20,300 nucleotides of DNA from Verrucomicrobia bacterium UBA2460 (GCA_002342345.1 DDPU01000046.1:4817-25116), one strand, 5' to 3'. Positions 1 to 8,233 are shown, counted from the first letter of the stretch. Made by a program: numbers and translations. The notes: generated by a model from the letters alone, not told the origin.

Positions 1-12
1 CCTTTGGGTTGA

Positions 13-18
13 TATAAT
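13..18 (+). promoter_or_regulatory. Candidate -10 box upstream of the beta-barrel gene
   Basis: A perfect TATAAT hexamer lies 24 bases before the first ATG of the window. The matching -35 box would fall outside the window, so only half of the promoter can be judged. If real, transcription would start near base 25 and give a leader of about 18 bases for the exopolysaccharide operon. Confidence 0.35.
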
Positions 19-42
19 CGCCATCAAATTAAAATCCGGTGA

Positions 43-1389
43 ATGGCCAAGTGCCGCACCCGCTTTATTGCTTTGGGCCAAAGTATTTGCATACCGGCCC
101 TGCATTTTTTCTTCGCGGGATTCGCATTTCTTTTTTCCGTTGCCGAACTTTTTTCCCAAGTTGAGGGTTCTGCCGGTCAGGGTACGACCAAGCCTTTCAC
201 GGCAACGGTGGCCTTGCGCGAGGGATATGACAGCAATCCCCTGACGCAGTCCTACCAAAGCACGCAGGACATCCAGTCTTCGACCTACACTTCGATTCAG
301 CCATCCCTCGGTTACAATTACACAGGCCTCCAGGCGGATGCCGCGGTGCGCTATGATTTTTCCGGAACCTATTACCCCAGCATCAACCAGCAGTACGACA
401 TCCAGTACGCCCAGACTTTGGTGGGGCGGTACACCTACGCGATCGACCCGCGCACCTCGGTGACCTTGGCGGACAATTTTCTCTACACGGAGCAACCGCT
501 GGTTGCCCAGTTTGTCCAGGCGGGTATCGCGCCCACCTTCAACACCAGCACGATCAACAACCTGGCCACGGTCCAGGGCGACTACCGAGTGACGGACCGG
601 TTATCCATGATCACACGCTGGAACAACACCCTCGTCTACCTTGGTGGAGGACAGGCCAACAACAATTATATGAACAACGGAGCCTTCCAGCAGTTCCGCC
701 TCGACTTCACCCCCGAAACCGTCGGCACCTTTTCCTTTGATTATCAAATCTATGATTACGACAACGACAACACCTACCGGGACAACCAGCAGGCCGCCTT
801 CAGCATCGGCGCGGACCATGTGTTTCTGCCGACCCTCTTTTTCAGCGGCAGGGTGGGGCTCCAGCTCAACGATAATTTCGGTCTAAATGATGCCCCCACG
901 GTGATCGGTTCCGGCGGTATGGGGAGCGGGGAACAGGAAATCGGGGTCAACCCCTTCGCCTCGATCAGCGCGACCTGGAATTATGAGGAGAAAAGCTTTG
1001 TTTCCGCGGGGTTTTCCGCGCAGGTGCAGCAATCCAACCTGACGACCTCCTCCGATTCGGAGGCTTACACTCTCAATTTCAACTGGGATCACTACTTCAC
1101 CGACAAGTTTTCCGTCATCCAGAGTTTTTTCGTCAATCTGGCGGTCTTCACGCCGGAGTTGAGCCAATCCCAAACGCAGGCCCTTTACCCCGGAGCGCTT
1201 TATTTGGGCAGCGGTCAGCAGACCACCGTCACCTATCAGTGCAAGTTTGCCTATGAATTTTACCCGTACTTGGCCGCCGAATTGGGTTGGTCCTACACAA
1301 GTTACGGCTCCTATTTCGACGAAAACAACGGGAATGGAGGCAGCTATACCCGGAACCAAGTTTACCTTGGGCTCCGTGGAACCTACTGA
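43..1389 (+). CDS. Outer-membrane beta-barrel protein of an exopolysaccharide locus
   Basis: This 448-residue protein starts with a basic n-region (K3, R5, R7) followed by a long hydrophobic stretch to about residue 38, which fits a Sec signal peptide. The rest is rich in Tyr, Asn, Gln and Thr, with alternating polar and aromatic residues typical of transmembrane beta strands, and it ends on an aromatic residue (Tyr448), as many outer-membrane barrels do. A segment near the mature N-terminus (GYDSNP) resembles the opening of the BBP2/VpsM-like barrels found in exopolysaccharide loci. It sits 34 bases before a Wzc-like kinase gene, which supports a role in moving or anchoring a secreted polysaccharide. 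The exact function is inferred from context. The Shine-Dalgarno match is weak. The ATG at 43 is chosen because it gives the complete signal peptide. Confidence 0.75.
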   Translation: MAKCRTRFIALGQSICIPALHFFFAGFAFLFSVAELFSQVEGSAGQGTTKPFTATVALREGYDSNPLTQSYQSTQDIQSSTYTSIQPSLGYNYTGLQADAAVRYDFSGTYYPSINQQYDIQYAQTLVGRYTYAIDPRTSVTLADNFLYTEQPLVAQFVQAGIAPTFNTSTINNLATVQGDYRVTDRLSMITRWNNTLVYLGGGQANNNYMNNGAFQQFRLDFTPETVGTFSFDYQIYDYDNDNTYRDNQQAAFSIGADHVFLPTLFFSGRVGLQLNDNFGLNDAPTVIGSGGMGSGEQEIGVNPFASISATWNYEEKSFVSAGFSAQVQQSNLTTSSDSEAYTLNFNWDHYFTDKFSVIQSFFVNLAVFTPELSQSQTQALYPGALYLGSGQQTTVTYQCKFAYEFYPYLAAELGWSYTSYGSYFDENNGNGGSYTRNQVYLGLRGTY

Positions 1390-1423
1390 TTGCGAAATAA
1401 GTCCTTGGGGTTAGAATGACTTC

Positions 1424-3736
1424 ATGACCCAAGGTAAGGCCCCATCCCCTGGTTATGGCTACGGGTATGGTTATGGGTATGGGTCGGGCACCCAAGAAAC
1501 CGCCTTTCACGTCAACGACTTGTGGCGGGTGCTCAAAAACCGATGGCCCACCTCCATTACCATACTGGTTTTGGTCATGGGAACCGGCGGGGTGGTCACC
1601 AAGCTTCAGCCGAAAATCTACGAATCCTCCGCGGTGCTGCGGGTGGAAAAGGAAAACCGGGACCTGCAGGTATTTCAGTCCAATCTGGAGGGATTTGACC
1701 CCGTGTTTTTCCAGACGGAATTTGAAATCATCCAAAGTAAAAAGGTGCTCTACCCGGTGATCGAAAAGCTGGGTATCGCCGCCCGGCTCTGCCAGGAGAT
1801 GGAGCTTCCCGAAGGGAGCATCACGGATGACCAGGCCTTCCAAATCTTCCGCAAGACCAAGCTCCAGGTGCAGCCTTTCCGCAACACCAAGCTGATTGAG
1901 GTGGTCTGTCAAAGCACCCGCCCCGACGAGGCGGCCCTCTACGCCAACACCATCGCGGATTCCTATGAGGAGGTGCGACGATCCGAAATCACCGGACGAA
2001 GCGACGCGGGGCTGAAGGCCCTGGCCAACGAGGTGGAGCGGCAGAAGGAGATCGTCACCGCCGCCACCGCACGGGTGGAAAAGCTCCGCAAGGACCTGAA
2101 GATTGACGAGCTTCCCGGATCCACGGCGATGGTCCAGTCGACCACCTTCGCCGACCAGGAAATCCAAAAGAAAGGGGAACAGCTCAGCGAACTCCGGGCT
2201 GACATGATTTCCCGCAAGGTTCGCCTCGAAAAGGTGGCCGACCTCTCCATCGAACAACTGGAATCCACCCTGCCTGCACTCAACCTGGAGGATCCCACCA
2301 CGGCCTCGACCAAGCAGCAGTATTTGGACGCCCTCCAGCAGGTCGCCCAGATGCAAAAACTGGGCTACGGGAAAAAGCATCCGGAAATGCAGGCGGCGGT
2401 GCGGGCGGCGGGGGAGCGGCGTGACCAGCTCAACAAACTGATCGCCGGAATCCGCCGGGCCCTGGAGATCGACCTCACCGTATCCCAGGCGAAAGTGGAG
2501 ACGATGGAAAAGGAGTTGCAGGTGCTTCGCGAAAAACTGCGCGAAGACCGGACGGACCGATTGGCGCCCTACAATGAGGCCCGCAGGGATCTGGAGACGC
2601 AGAATCAGCTCCTCGAGGTGATTACGGCCCGCTACCGGCAACAGTCGGTGGAATCGAAAATCGAAACTCGGCCCGTGCAGATTGTGAACCGGGCGGAGCC
2701 GGCTGTCCGTCCCGTCAAACCCAGCCTGAAGCTGAATCTCGCACTGAGCCTTCTGGTCGGCCTGGTTCTTGGCATCAGCCTTGCCTTCTTCATCGAGTAC
2801 CTCGACACGAGCATCAAGACGATGGACGACGTGGAGAGGTATCTCGGCCTGAGCGTTCTGGCGGTGATACCCAAGGGGGCGAAGTTCCTCACCTTGGACG
2901 ACCCGAACTCGCGTTTCGCCGAGGGCTACCGGATTCTCTGCGCCAAACTCAATCTCACCGGGGCGCGGGATTCTGCCCGCTCGATTACCGTGTTGAGCGG
3001 GGGTCCCGGGGAGGGGAAATCGACGACAGCTTTCAATCTGGCCTGGGTATGTGCCCAAAGCGGAATGAAGGTGCTGATGATCGACGGCGATATCCGCCGT
3101 CCCTCCGTGCAGAGGGCTGTCGGGGTGGAAAACACGCTCGGTCTGGGGGAGTTTCTTGCCGGTCAGGCGTCCCTGGACGAGCTGATCCAGGGCACCAACG
3201 TGCCCAACATGGAGGTGCTCACCGCGGGCAGCCTGGGGCCGGAGGATCTGGGGGGATTCAGCCGTGCGCGTTTTGGGTCCCTGCTGGAAATCTGCCGTCC
3301 GAACTATGACGTTATTGTGGTCGATTCGCCCCCCGTCCTCGGAATCAGCGATGCCTCCGTGATCAGCCAGGAGGTGGACGTCACCCTGTTGTTGATCCAG
3401 CACCGCCGGTATCCCAGGAACGTATCCCAGCGGGCCAAAAGGGTGATCGACGAGGTGGGGGGGAAGCTCTTCGGAGTCATTCTCAACAACGTCAACATCA
3501 AGACGGACGACAACTATTACTATTACGCCGGATACAGTTCGTCTTATTACGGCTACCGCAACCGCACGCCCCGCGCCCGCAGGCAGGGGACCCCTGCCGT
3601 GGCCAGCGCGCAGTCACAGGAGACGGCTCCTCTCGAGAACGAGGAAGTTTCCGGCGAGGAAGTGGCCCAGGAAGATGTTGCGCCCCGTGTCACGCATCTG
3701 CGCCCTCCTTCCTCCGAATCCGAAGACCGCTTTTAA
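1424..3736 (+). CDS. Wzc-like polysaccharide chain-length regulator and tyrosine autokinase
   Basis: This 770-residue protein has the layout of a bacterial tyrosine (BY) kinase fused to a Wzz domain. A first membrane helix lies at about 43-60 and a Wzz periplasmic domain with long coiled-coil stretches at about 180-410. A second helix at about 437-459 is followed by a cytoplasmic P-loop kinase. Visible motifs are Walker A GGPGEGKST (526-534, Lys532), Walker A' LMIDGD (551-556, Asp554 and Asp556) and Walker B VIVVDSPP (630-637). A C-terminal cluster of eight tyrosines at 698-711 is the usual autophosphorylation tail. In this family, cycles of phosphorylation control polymer length and export with the outer-membrane Wza partner, whose candidate starts one base after this stop. 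The N-terminus carries an unusual Gly-Tyr repeat. An ATG at 1416 is excluded because it meets a stop two codons later. Glycosyltransferases are not in the window. Confidence 0.93.
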   Translation: MTQGKAPSPGYGYGYGYGYGSGTQETAFHVNDLWRVLKNRWPTSITILVLVMGTGGVVTKLQPKIYESSAVLRVEKENRDLQVFQSNLEGFDPVFFQTEFEIIQSKKVLYPVIEKLGIAARLCQEMELPEGSITDDQAFQIFRKTKLQVQPFRNTKLIEVVCQSTRPDEAALYANTIADSYEEVRRSEITGRSDAGLKALANEVERQKEIVTAATARVEKLRKDLKIDELPGSTAMVQSTTFADQEIQKKGEQLSELRADMISRKVRLEKVADLSIEQLESTLPALNLEDPTTASTKQQYLDALQQVAQMQKLGYGKKHPEMQAAVRAAGERRDQLNKLIAGIRRALEIDLTVSQAKVETMEKELQVLREKLREDRTDRLAPYNEARRDLETQNQLLEVITARYRQQSVESKIETRPVQIVNRAEPAVRPVKPSLKLNLALSLLVGLVLGISLAFFIEYLDTSIKTMDDVERYLGLSVLAVIPKGAKFLTLDDPNSRFAEGYRILCAKLNLTGARDSARSITVLSGGPGEGKSTTAFNLAWVCAQSGMKVLMIDGDIRRPSVQRAVGVENTLGLGEFLAGQASLDELIQGTNVPNMEVLTAGSLGPEDLGGFSRARFGSLLEICRPNYDVIVVDSPPVLGISDASVISQEVDVTLLLIQHRRYPRNVSQRAKRVIDEVGGKLFGVILNNVNIKTDDNYYYYAGYSSSYYGYRNRTPRARRQGTPAVASAQSQETAPLENEEVSGEEVAQEDVAPRVTHLRPPSSESEDRF
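1451..1483 (+). repeat. Short Gly-Tyr coding repeat at the N-terminus of the kinase
   Basis: Eleven codons alternate Gly and Tyr (residues 10-20 of the Wzc-like kinase: five Tyr between six Gly). The DNA is an imperfect hexanucleotide repeat of the form GGNTAY. It lies just before the first membrane helix, so it is predicted to face the cytoplasm. Synonymous variation among the units suggests selection for the peptide or an old expansion rather than a fresh slippage tract. Confidence 0.8.
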
Positions 3737-3737
3737 C

Positions 3738-4421
3738 ATGCAGCCCTTTTTCCGATTGGCCCTGGCGCTTGCCTGGTTTGGTTCGGGGTTCTTGCAGGCG
3801 CAAAGCCTGAATCTCGGTTCGGGGAACGCCTCGGCGTTCCAGCCTGAGGGCGGCAACCCTTCGGCGGCTGCCGATCCCATGGCAGGCGGGGCCGCGCCGG
3901 CCGGCGGTGCCTCCCCCGACCTTGGCACCATGGATGTCAGCGACCTTCTCCGCCGCGGAGACACCCTCATCATCCGGCTGACGGGTGTTCCCCCGGCTGA
4001 CCAGGGGATCTTTGAGGTGAAAGTGGACGAAAGCGGCAGGGTATCCATGCCCTACATCGGGAGCGTAACGGCCGCCAGCCTTACCACCGTGCAACTGAAA
4101 AAATCGATCGAAGACACCTATGTGAAGCAGGAGATTTTTACCAATCCCAACGTGACGGTGGATCTGAAAGAACAGCGTTTTGTCGATGTGACCGGAGAGG
4201 TGCGCATGCCCCAGCGGGTTCCTTACACCAAGGACCTTACCGCCCTTGGGGCGGTGGCCGCGTGTGGCGGATTCACTGATTTCGCCAACCGGCGGAAGGT
4301 AAAGCTGACCCAAAGCGGGGTGACGCGGGAATTCAATGCCAAGGATATCCAGGTGGATCCAAGCCGGGACATCAGGCTGCTGCCTAACGACAAGATCCAT
4401 GTCGACCGGAGTATTTTTTGA
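3738..4421 (+). CDS. Wza-like polysaccharide export protein (poly-export and SLBB domains)
   Basis: This 227-residue secreted protein has a signal peptide (1-22, ending FLQAQ) and an Ala/Gly/Pro-rich linker to about residue 64. A poly-export domain spans about 66-146 (DLLRRGDTLIIR at the start, NPNVTVDL near the end) and an SLBB-like beta-grasp domain about 148-224. It is much shorter than E. coli Wza, having one SLBB copy and no C-terminal membrane helix, and there is no lipobox Cys, so a soluble or loosely attached periplasmic form is likely. An in-frame ATG at 3675 would extend the gene into the kinase, but it would bury the signal peptide, so the ATG at 3738 is preferred. The gene starts one base after the kinase stop, consistent with translational coupling. 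Export of the same polymer as the kinase and barrel is inferred. Confidence 0.88.
   Translation: MQPFFRLALALAWFGSGFLQAQSLNLGSGNASAFQPEGGNPSAAADPMAGGAAPAGGASPDLGTMDVSDLLRRGDTLIIRLTGVPPADQGIFEVKVDESGRVSMPYIGSVTAASLTTVQLKKSIEDTYVKQEIFTNPNVTVDLKEQRFVDVTGEVRMPQRVPYTKDLTALGAVAACGGFTDFANRRKVKLTQSGVTREFNAKDIQVDPSRDIRLLPNDKIHVDRSIF
4408..4411 (+). promoter_or_regulatory. Ribosome binding site deciding the TTG start of nadD
   Basis: A GGAG sits six bases before TTG at 4418, inside the end of the export-protein gene. It is the best Shine-Dalgarno match near this start and supports use of TTG, since no ATG or GTG occurs before the conserved GGSFDP motif. Confidence 0.6.
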
Positions 4422-4987
4422 CGGCAAGGATCGGCCTTTTCGGTGGATCGTTTGACCCTTTCCATGCGGGACATTTTCTTGTTGCCAGGGCAGCCAAGGA
4501 AATTTTCTTCCTGAACGAGGTTGTTTTTCTTCCCTGTGCGCGCTCCCCTCTGAAAAGGGTGCCGCCGGTGGCATCGGACCGTTTTCGGCTCAGCCTGCTG
4601 AGGGCAGGCCTAAAGGGGCAGTCCTGGGCAAAGGTCTCCGATTGGGAAATCCGGCAGGGTGGTGTTTCCTACACCGTGGAAACCATGAGGGCCTGGAGAA
4701 GCCGTTTTCCCCGTGCCTCCCTTTTTTGGATCATGGGATCGGACCAGTGGGAGCTCCTTTCCGAATGGAAGGATCCCCGGGAGTTGGCCAGGAATCTGGA
4801 ATTCCTGGTTTTTCCGCGTCCCCATCGTCCGCGGGCTCGCCGGTCATTCCGAATGCGGGAAATACCCCTTCGCCTCGACATTTCTTCCACAGAAATCCGC
4901 AAACGCCTGAAAAAAGGGATGTCCGTCCGGGGAATGGTGCTGGCTCCGGTGGAGGCCATGCTTCCGCGGTACCGTCCTTACCGATGA
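4418..4987 (+). CDS. nadD: Nicotinate-nucleotide adenylyltransferase
   Basis: NadD joins nicotinate mononucleotide and ATP to give deamido-NAD, the penultimate step of NAD synthesis in the cytoplasm. The 189-residue protein carries the nucleotidyltransferase signature GGSFDPFHAGH (9-19, with the HxGH pair H16/H19), SYTVETM in the middle, GSDQW, and the C-terminal ISSTEIR (155-161). Length is normal for the family. The start is TTG. It overlaps the stop of the upstream export gene in a TTGA, so translation is probably coupled to the polysaccharide genes. The stop overlaps the ATG of rsfS in an ATGA. The nadD-rsfS pair is common in bacteria; its attachment to an exopolysaccharide operon is less expected. 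Confidence 0.95.
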   Translation: MTARIGLFGGSFDPFHAGHFLVARAAKEIFFLNEVVFLPCARSPLKRVPPVASDRFRLSLLRAGLKGQSWAKVSDWEIRQGGVSYTVETMRAWRSRFPRASLFWIMGSDQWELLSEWKDPRELARNLEFLVFPRPHRPRARRSFRMREIPLRLDISSTEIRKRLKKGMSVRGMVLAPVEAMLPRYRPYR

Positions 4988-5331
4988 GTCTCGAGGGGGT
5001 GGAACTGGCTCGTAGGTGCCTCGCATTTGCCGACAACAAGAAGGCGTCGGAGCCGGTGCTGCTCGATCTGAGGGGCGTGGGGGGGGCGAGCGATTTTTTC
5101 CTGATTGTCTCCGGGGATAGTGAGCCGCATCTCAAGGCAATCGCGGGAGAGGTGGAAAGGGGTGTCCGGGAGGAATGTGGGCGCAGGCCCTTCCGGGTCT
5201 CCGGCAACTCTACCAGCCAGTGGGTGATTCTTGATTATGGCGACGTGCTCGTTCACGTCATGCACACGCAGAAGCGCCGATTTTACCGCTTAGAGGACCT
5301 CTGGGGGGACGCCGCCCGTCTGGAGGTCTGA
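4984..5331 (+). CDS. rsfS: Ribosomal silencing factor RsfS
   Basis: RsfS (Iojap/YbeB family) binds ribosomal protein L14 and blocks subunit joining when nutrients fall. The 115-residue product shows the family core: SEPVLLDLRG, SDFFLIVSG, W-ILDYGDVLVHV, and the ending RFYRLEDLWGDA. Open frame extends upstream, but the ATG at 4984 overlaps the nadD stop (ATGA) and gives the normal length, so it is chosen. No separate Shine-Dalgarno is evident, which fits coupling to nadD. Its stop lies only four bases from the stop of the convergent argS, leaving no room for a terminator. Confidence 0.95.
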   Translation: MSLEGVELARRCLAFADNKKASEPVLLDLRGVGGASDFFLIVSGDSEPHLKAIAGEVERGVREECGRRPFRVSGNSTSQWVILDYGDVLVHVMHTQKRRFYRLEDLWGDAARLEV

Positions 5332-5335
5332 CGGC

Positions 5336-7033
5336 TCACATTTCTTCCAGCGTGGGGATGCCCAGGAGGGAAAGGCCTTCCCGGAGAACCTCGCCGGTTA
5401 GAAAAACCAGGGTGAGGCGGGAATCCCTCAGGGCGGGAAGCTGCAGCACCGGGCAGGCCTCGAAAAACCGATGATATTGGCCGGCCAGCTCGTAGAGATA
5501 CCCGCAAAGGTGATGGGGCCTGCGGTCATTGGTGGCGAGTTCCACCGCATCGCCAAAACGGAGTAAATGGCGGGCGAGCACCTCTTCCTCAGCTTGGGAA
5601 ATCTTCACGGCGGCCTCAGGGGGTTGGCTCAGGCCCGCCTTGCGAAGAATGGAGCGGGTACGCACATAGGCGTTCAGGATGTACGGTGCGGTGTTACCAT
5701 CAAAGGCAAGGAGCTTTTCCCAGGTGAAGACGTAATCGAGGTTGCGGTTGGGCAACTGGTCCGCGTATTTCAGGCTGGCGATGCCGAGAAGCTCCGCCTT
5801 TTCCCGGAGGGCTGTCGGGGCAAGGTCCGGTCTTTTGTTTCTGAGAATTTCGGCGGCGCGCTCGCTGGCCTCATGAAGGAGGTCGGTGAGTTTGAGCGGG
5901 GTTCCGTCCCGGCTTTTTAGGGGTTTTCGGTCCGGACCGAGAATGGTTCCGAACCAGACATGTTCGAGCTCCGCCCGGCAGCCCAATCGTCGGGCCGTGT
6001 CGAAAAGCCAGCGAAAATGAAGTTGTTGTCGCGCATCGGTGACATAAATGATCCGGTCCGCTTTCATTTCCCCGGTTCGGTAGCGGATCGCGGCCAAATC
6101 GGTGGTGGCGTAAAGGTAGGCGCCGTCGGATTTTTGCACCAGGTACGGCTCCTCGGAAATGGAGGTGTTGCGTACCACGACGGCTCCCTGGCTGACCTCC
6201 GCGATCTTGCGGTCGAGGAGTTCCCGAACCACCCCGGGGAGATCCTCGTGGTAGGCGCTTTCCCCCCGGACGGCATCGAAGCTGATTCCCAGCCGCTCGT
6301 AGATCCTGCGAAAATGCTCGGCCGACCGGGCGCAAAAGAGGCGCCAATCCTGGAGGCGCTCTGGATCGCCGTTTTGGAGGGCGGCCAACTCGGCCCGCGC
6401 CTGTTCCATGGCGGCAGGGTCGGCCTCCGTGGCCTGGTGCCCCTTTTTATAAAAATCTTCCAGCTGATCGATTGCTTGGTCGGCCTCGATAGGGGGGCGG
6501 CCTGCGGCGCGATAGGCCAGGAGGAGCTTCCCAAACTGGGTGCCCCAGTCACCAAGATGGTTCACGCGGGTGACCCGGTGTCCCAATTTGTGGAGAAGGC
6601 GGGCCAGGCTGTCCCCCAGCAGGGTGGAGCGGATATGCCCAACGTGCATGGCCTTGGCGATGTTGGGGGAGCTAAAATCGACGACGATGGATTCCGGGCG
6701 GGAAACTGAGGGAACTCCCAAGCGGGAATCCTTCCGCAGGGTGTCGACGGCCCGGCCCAGGGCCTCCGGCCCCACGCGGTAGTTCACAAAACCGGCTCCC
6801 GCCACGGAAGGCTTTTCCCAGCCTTCCGGTGGAGGGCACTCGCGGGCCAACCGCTCCGCAAGTTCCCGGGGATTTTGGCGGGTGGCTTTGGCGGCCACCA
6901 TGGCCAGATGGGTTTGGAAGTGTCCGTGACGCTCGTCGGCGCACGCCCGAACCCAAGGCTCGTTCACCAGGCCGGGAAAGTTTTTTTCGGCCCAGGCGGA
7001 GACCCGCTGCTCCAGCTCGTTACGCAGGGACAT
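5336..7033 (-). CDS. argS: Arginyl-tRNA synthetase
   Basis: ArgS charges tRNA-Arg with arginine. This 565-residue class I synthetase has the N-terminal Add1 domain (1-110), the HIGH-type motif HVGH (130-133) in a NIAKAMHVGHIRST context, and the catalytic-core segments LGDWGTQFGKLL (160-171) and VTDARQQLHF (331-340). The KMSKS loop is degenerate (LKSRDG at about 372-377), as is common in ArgS. A C-terminal DALR anticodon-binding domain includes YELAGQYHRFFEACPV. Length is typical. The ATG at 7033 overlaps the stop of the upstream PTS EIIA gene in an ATGA, so the two are probably translated together. Confidence 0.97.
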   Translation of the reverse strand: MSLRNELEQRVSAWAEKNFPGLVNEPWVRACADERHGHFQTHLAMVAAKATRQNPRELAERLARECPPPEGWEKPSVAGAGFVNYRVGPEALGRAVDTLRKDSRLGVPSVSRPESIVVDFSSPNIAKAMHVGHIRSTLLGDSLARLLHKLGHRVTRVNHLGDWGTQFGKLLLAYRAAGRPPIEADQAIDQLEDFYKKGHQATEADPAAMEQARAELAALQNGDPERLQDWRLFCARSAEHFRRIYERLGISFDAVRGESAYHEDLPGVVRELLDRKIAEVSQGAVVVRNTSISEEPYLVQKSDGAYLYATTDLAAIRYRTGEMKADRIIYVTDARQQLHFRWLFDTARRLGCRAELEHVWFGTILGPDRKPLKSRDGTPLKLTDLLHEASERAAEILRNKRPDLAPTALREKAELLGIASLKYADQLPNRNLDYVFTWEKLLAFDGNTAPYILNAYVRTRSILRKAGLSQPPEAAVKISQAEEEVLARHLLRFGDAVELATNDRRPHHLCGYLYELAGQYHRFFEACPVLQLPALRDSRLTLVFLTGEVLREGLSLLGIPTLEEM

Positions 7034-7488
7034 CAGCTGGACCGGAAAATCGAGAGGATCTCGGCCGGGCCTTTTGCTTCGAGAACTTTCGACTTTATCC
7101 CGCGTCTGTTAAAAAATTTCGCCACGGTGGCCAGGGTCTGGAGATGGGTCTGGGCATGCTCCGCGGGAACAAGAATCAGGAAGAAAAGCTTCACCGGTTT
7201 CGCGTCCATGGATTTGCAATCCACCCCGTTGGGGGATCGGGCGAAAAGGGTGACCAATTTGTCCAGCTTGGGGATGGTCGCATGGGGGATCGCAAACCCT
7301 CCACCCATGGCGGTGGTCATTTTATCCTCCCGTGCCTGCAGGGCTTTTTGCGAGGGGGCGACAAGATCCTTTGTTATAAGACCCTTGTCAGCAAGGTGTT
7401 GCAACATCAGCATATGGGCCTGAGAGCTGTCTTTGGCCTCGAGATGGGCCATGATGTTGTTTTCGTGGATCAGGTCAGAAATCGGCAC
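7033..7488 (-). CDS. PTS EIIA-domain protein (fructose/nitrogen type)
   Basis: The 151-residue protein matches the EIIA type-2 domain. It has a central GGGFAIPHATIP motif whose His69 is the expected phosphoryl acceptor, followed by VKLFFLILVP and a HLQTLATVAKFF segment. No EIIB or EIIC partner lies nearby, so a regulatory role like that of PtsN (EIIA-Ntr) is more likely than sugar uptake; this is inference. The start is GTG at 7488. An ATG at 7499 is out of frame. It begins 13 bases after the M50-type gene stop and overlaps argS by four bases, so the three genes form a likely operon. Confidence 0.85.
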   Translation of the reverse strand: MPISDLIHENNIMAHLEAKDSSQAHMLMLQHLADKGLITKDLVAPSQKALQAREDKMTTAMGGGFAIPHATIPKLDKLVTLFARSPNGVDCKSMDAKPVKLFFLILVPAEHAQTHLQTLATVAKFFNRRGIKSKVLEAKGPAEILSIFRSS

Positions 7489-7501
7489 GGAGCCACCATT
7501 T

Positions 7502-8233
7502 CTAGGCGGGAGGAGGGAGGTAACGCAAGAGGAGGCCCGAAATCGAATGGACGCCCTGAGTGTAGACCCAGACCCAGTTCCGGCCGAGTTCGGTAATCAG
7601 GAGGGAGAAGGGGATGGGACGGAAAAAGGACCATATCAGTCCGGTGGCGAGGAGGAGGTTGCTGAGGGCAATCACGGTCAGGGAGAAGATCCTTCCATAA
7701 ACGAGAAAATCCGGCTGGCGTGTGCGAAGCAGGTCCAAGGTGAAAGCGTAGTGATATCCCCACACGGCGCCCCAAATCGCGAGAAAAGGAAGGTGGAAGT
7801 CGATCAGGCGGGGCCATGCCTGCAGTCCGGCCAGCCAGAGAATTCCTGCCAAAAAGGGGTAAAGGGGCAGGATGTATGGAGCCAGGGTAATCCATGCAGA
7901 GGTGCGGTCGGATACTACCCGACCCCCTTTGCCGCCCACCTGAAGGGAGTGGACCTTGCCGCCACTCAACCAAACCGCGAGGGCATGGGTTAACTCGTGA
8001 CCCAGGACGTACAGATCGCGGGGTTTTGGCAAATAAAGGTAGGCCAGGCCCGCCGCCGCCCAACCCGCGCCGAAGCAGGATGCCGCCCACCAGGGGAAGG
8101 TGGGTGTGGCTGCGGCGGAGCGAAGCAGTCCCGCAAAGCATCTCCCGGTGGCCCAGACTCCCGGCCACAGGGCCAGGGCGAGGAAGAGACGGATCCAGTT
8201 CATGGATTGACTGAGGAACCGGGATTCCGGCAT
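7502..8233 (-). CDS. Predicted membrane metalloprotease, M50-like
   Basis: This 243-residue protein is mostly hydrophobic, with about five or six predicted membrane segments. It has a zinc-protease motif HELTH (residues 79-83) in a VLGHELTHALAVWLSGGKV context that strongly resembles M50B-type site-2-protease relatives. The motif sits at the end of a hydrophobic stretch, as expected. A third metal ligand is not obvious; the classical NPDG motif is absent, so activity is uncertain. The ATG at 8233 has an AAGGGA upstream. A shorter start at 8203 (Met11) would begin right at the first hydrophobic segment and cannot be excluded. It leads a likely three-gene unit with the EIIA protein and argS, and its start lies 11 bases from the divergent rpsT start. 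Its substrate is unknown. Confidence 0.7.
   Translation of the reverse strand: MPESRFLSQSMNWIRLFLALALWPGVWATGRCFAGLLRSAAATPTFPWWAASCFGAGWAAAGLAYLYLPKPRDLYVLGHELTHALAVWLSGGKVHSLQVGGKGGRVVSDRTSAWITLAPYILPLYPFLAGILWLAGLQAWPRLIDFHLPFLAIWGAVWGYHYAFTLDLLRTRQPDFLVYGRIFSLTVIALSNLLLATGLIWSFFRPIPFSLLITELGRNWVWVYTQGVHSISGLLLRYLPPPA

Noticed and set aside
1229..3403. 724-codon open frame on the minus strand opposite the beta-barrel and kinase genes
   Set aside because: It is fully antisense to a kinase with clear motifs, is rich in His, Gly, Arg and Leu with no recognisable domain, and spans the junction between two genes. It is an effect of GC-rich codon use.
3675..3737. Upstream ATG extending the export protein by 21 residues
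   Set aside because: It would place a hydrophilic, Pro-rich stretch before the signal peptide, and its AGGAAG is directly adjacent to the ATG, too close to act as a ribosome site.
4642..4983. N-terminal extension of rsfS inside nadD
   Set aside because: The translated extension has no RsfS similarity and lies fully within nadD; the ATGA overlap at 4984 gives the normal protein.
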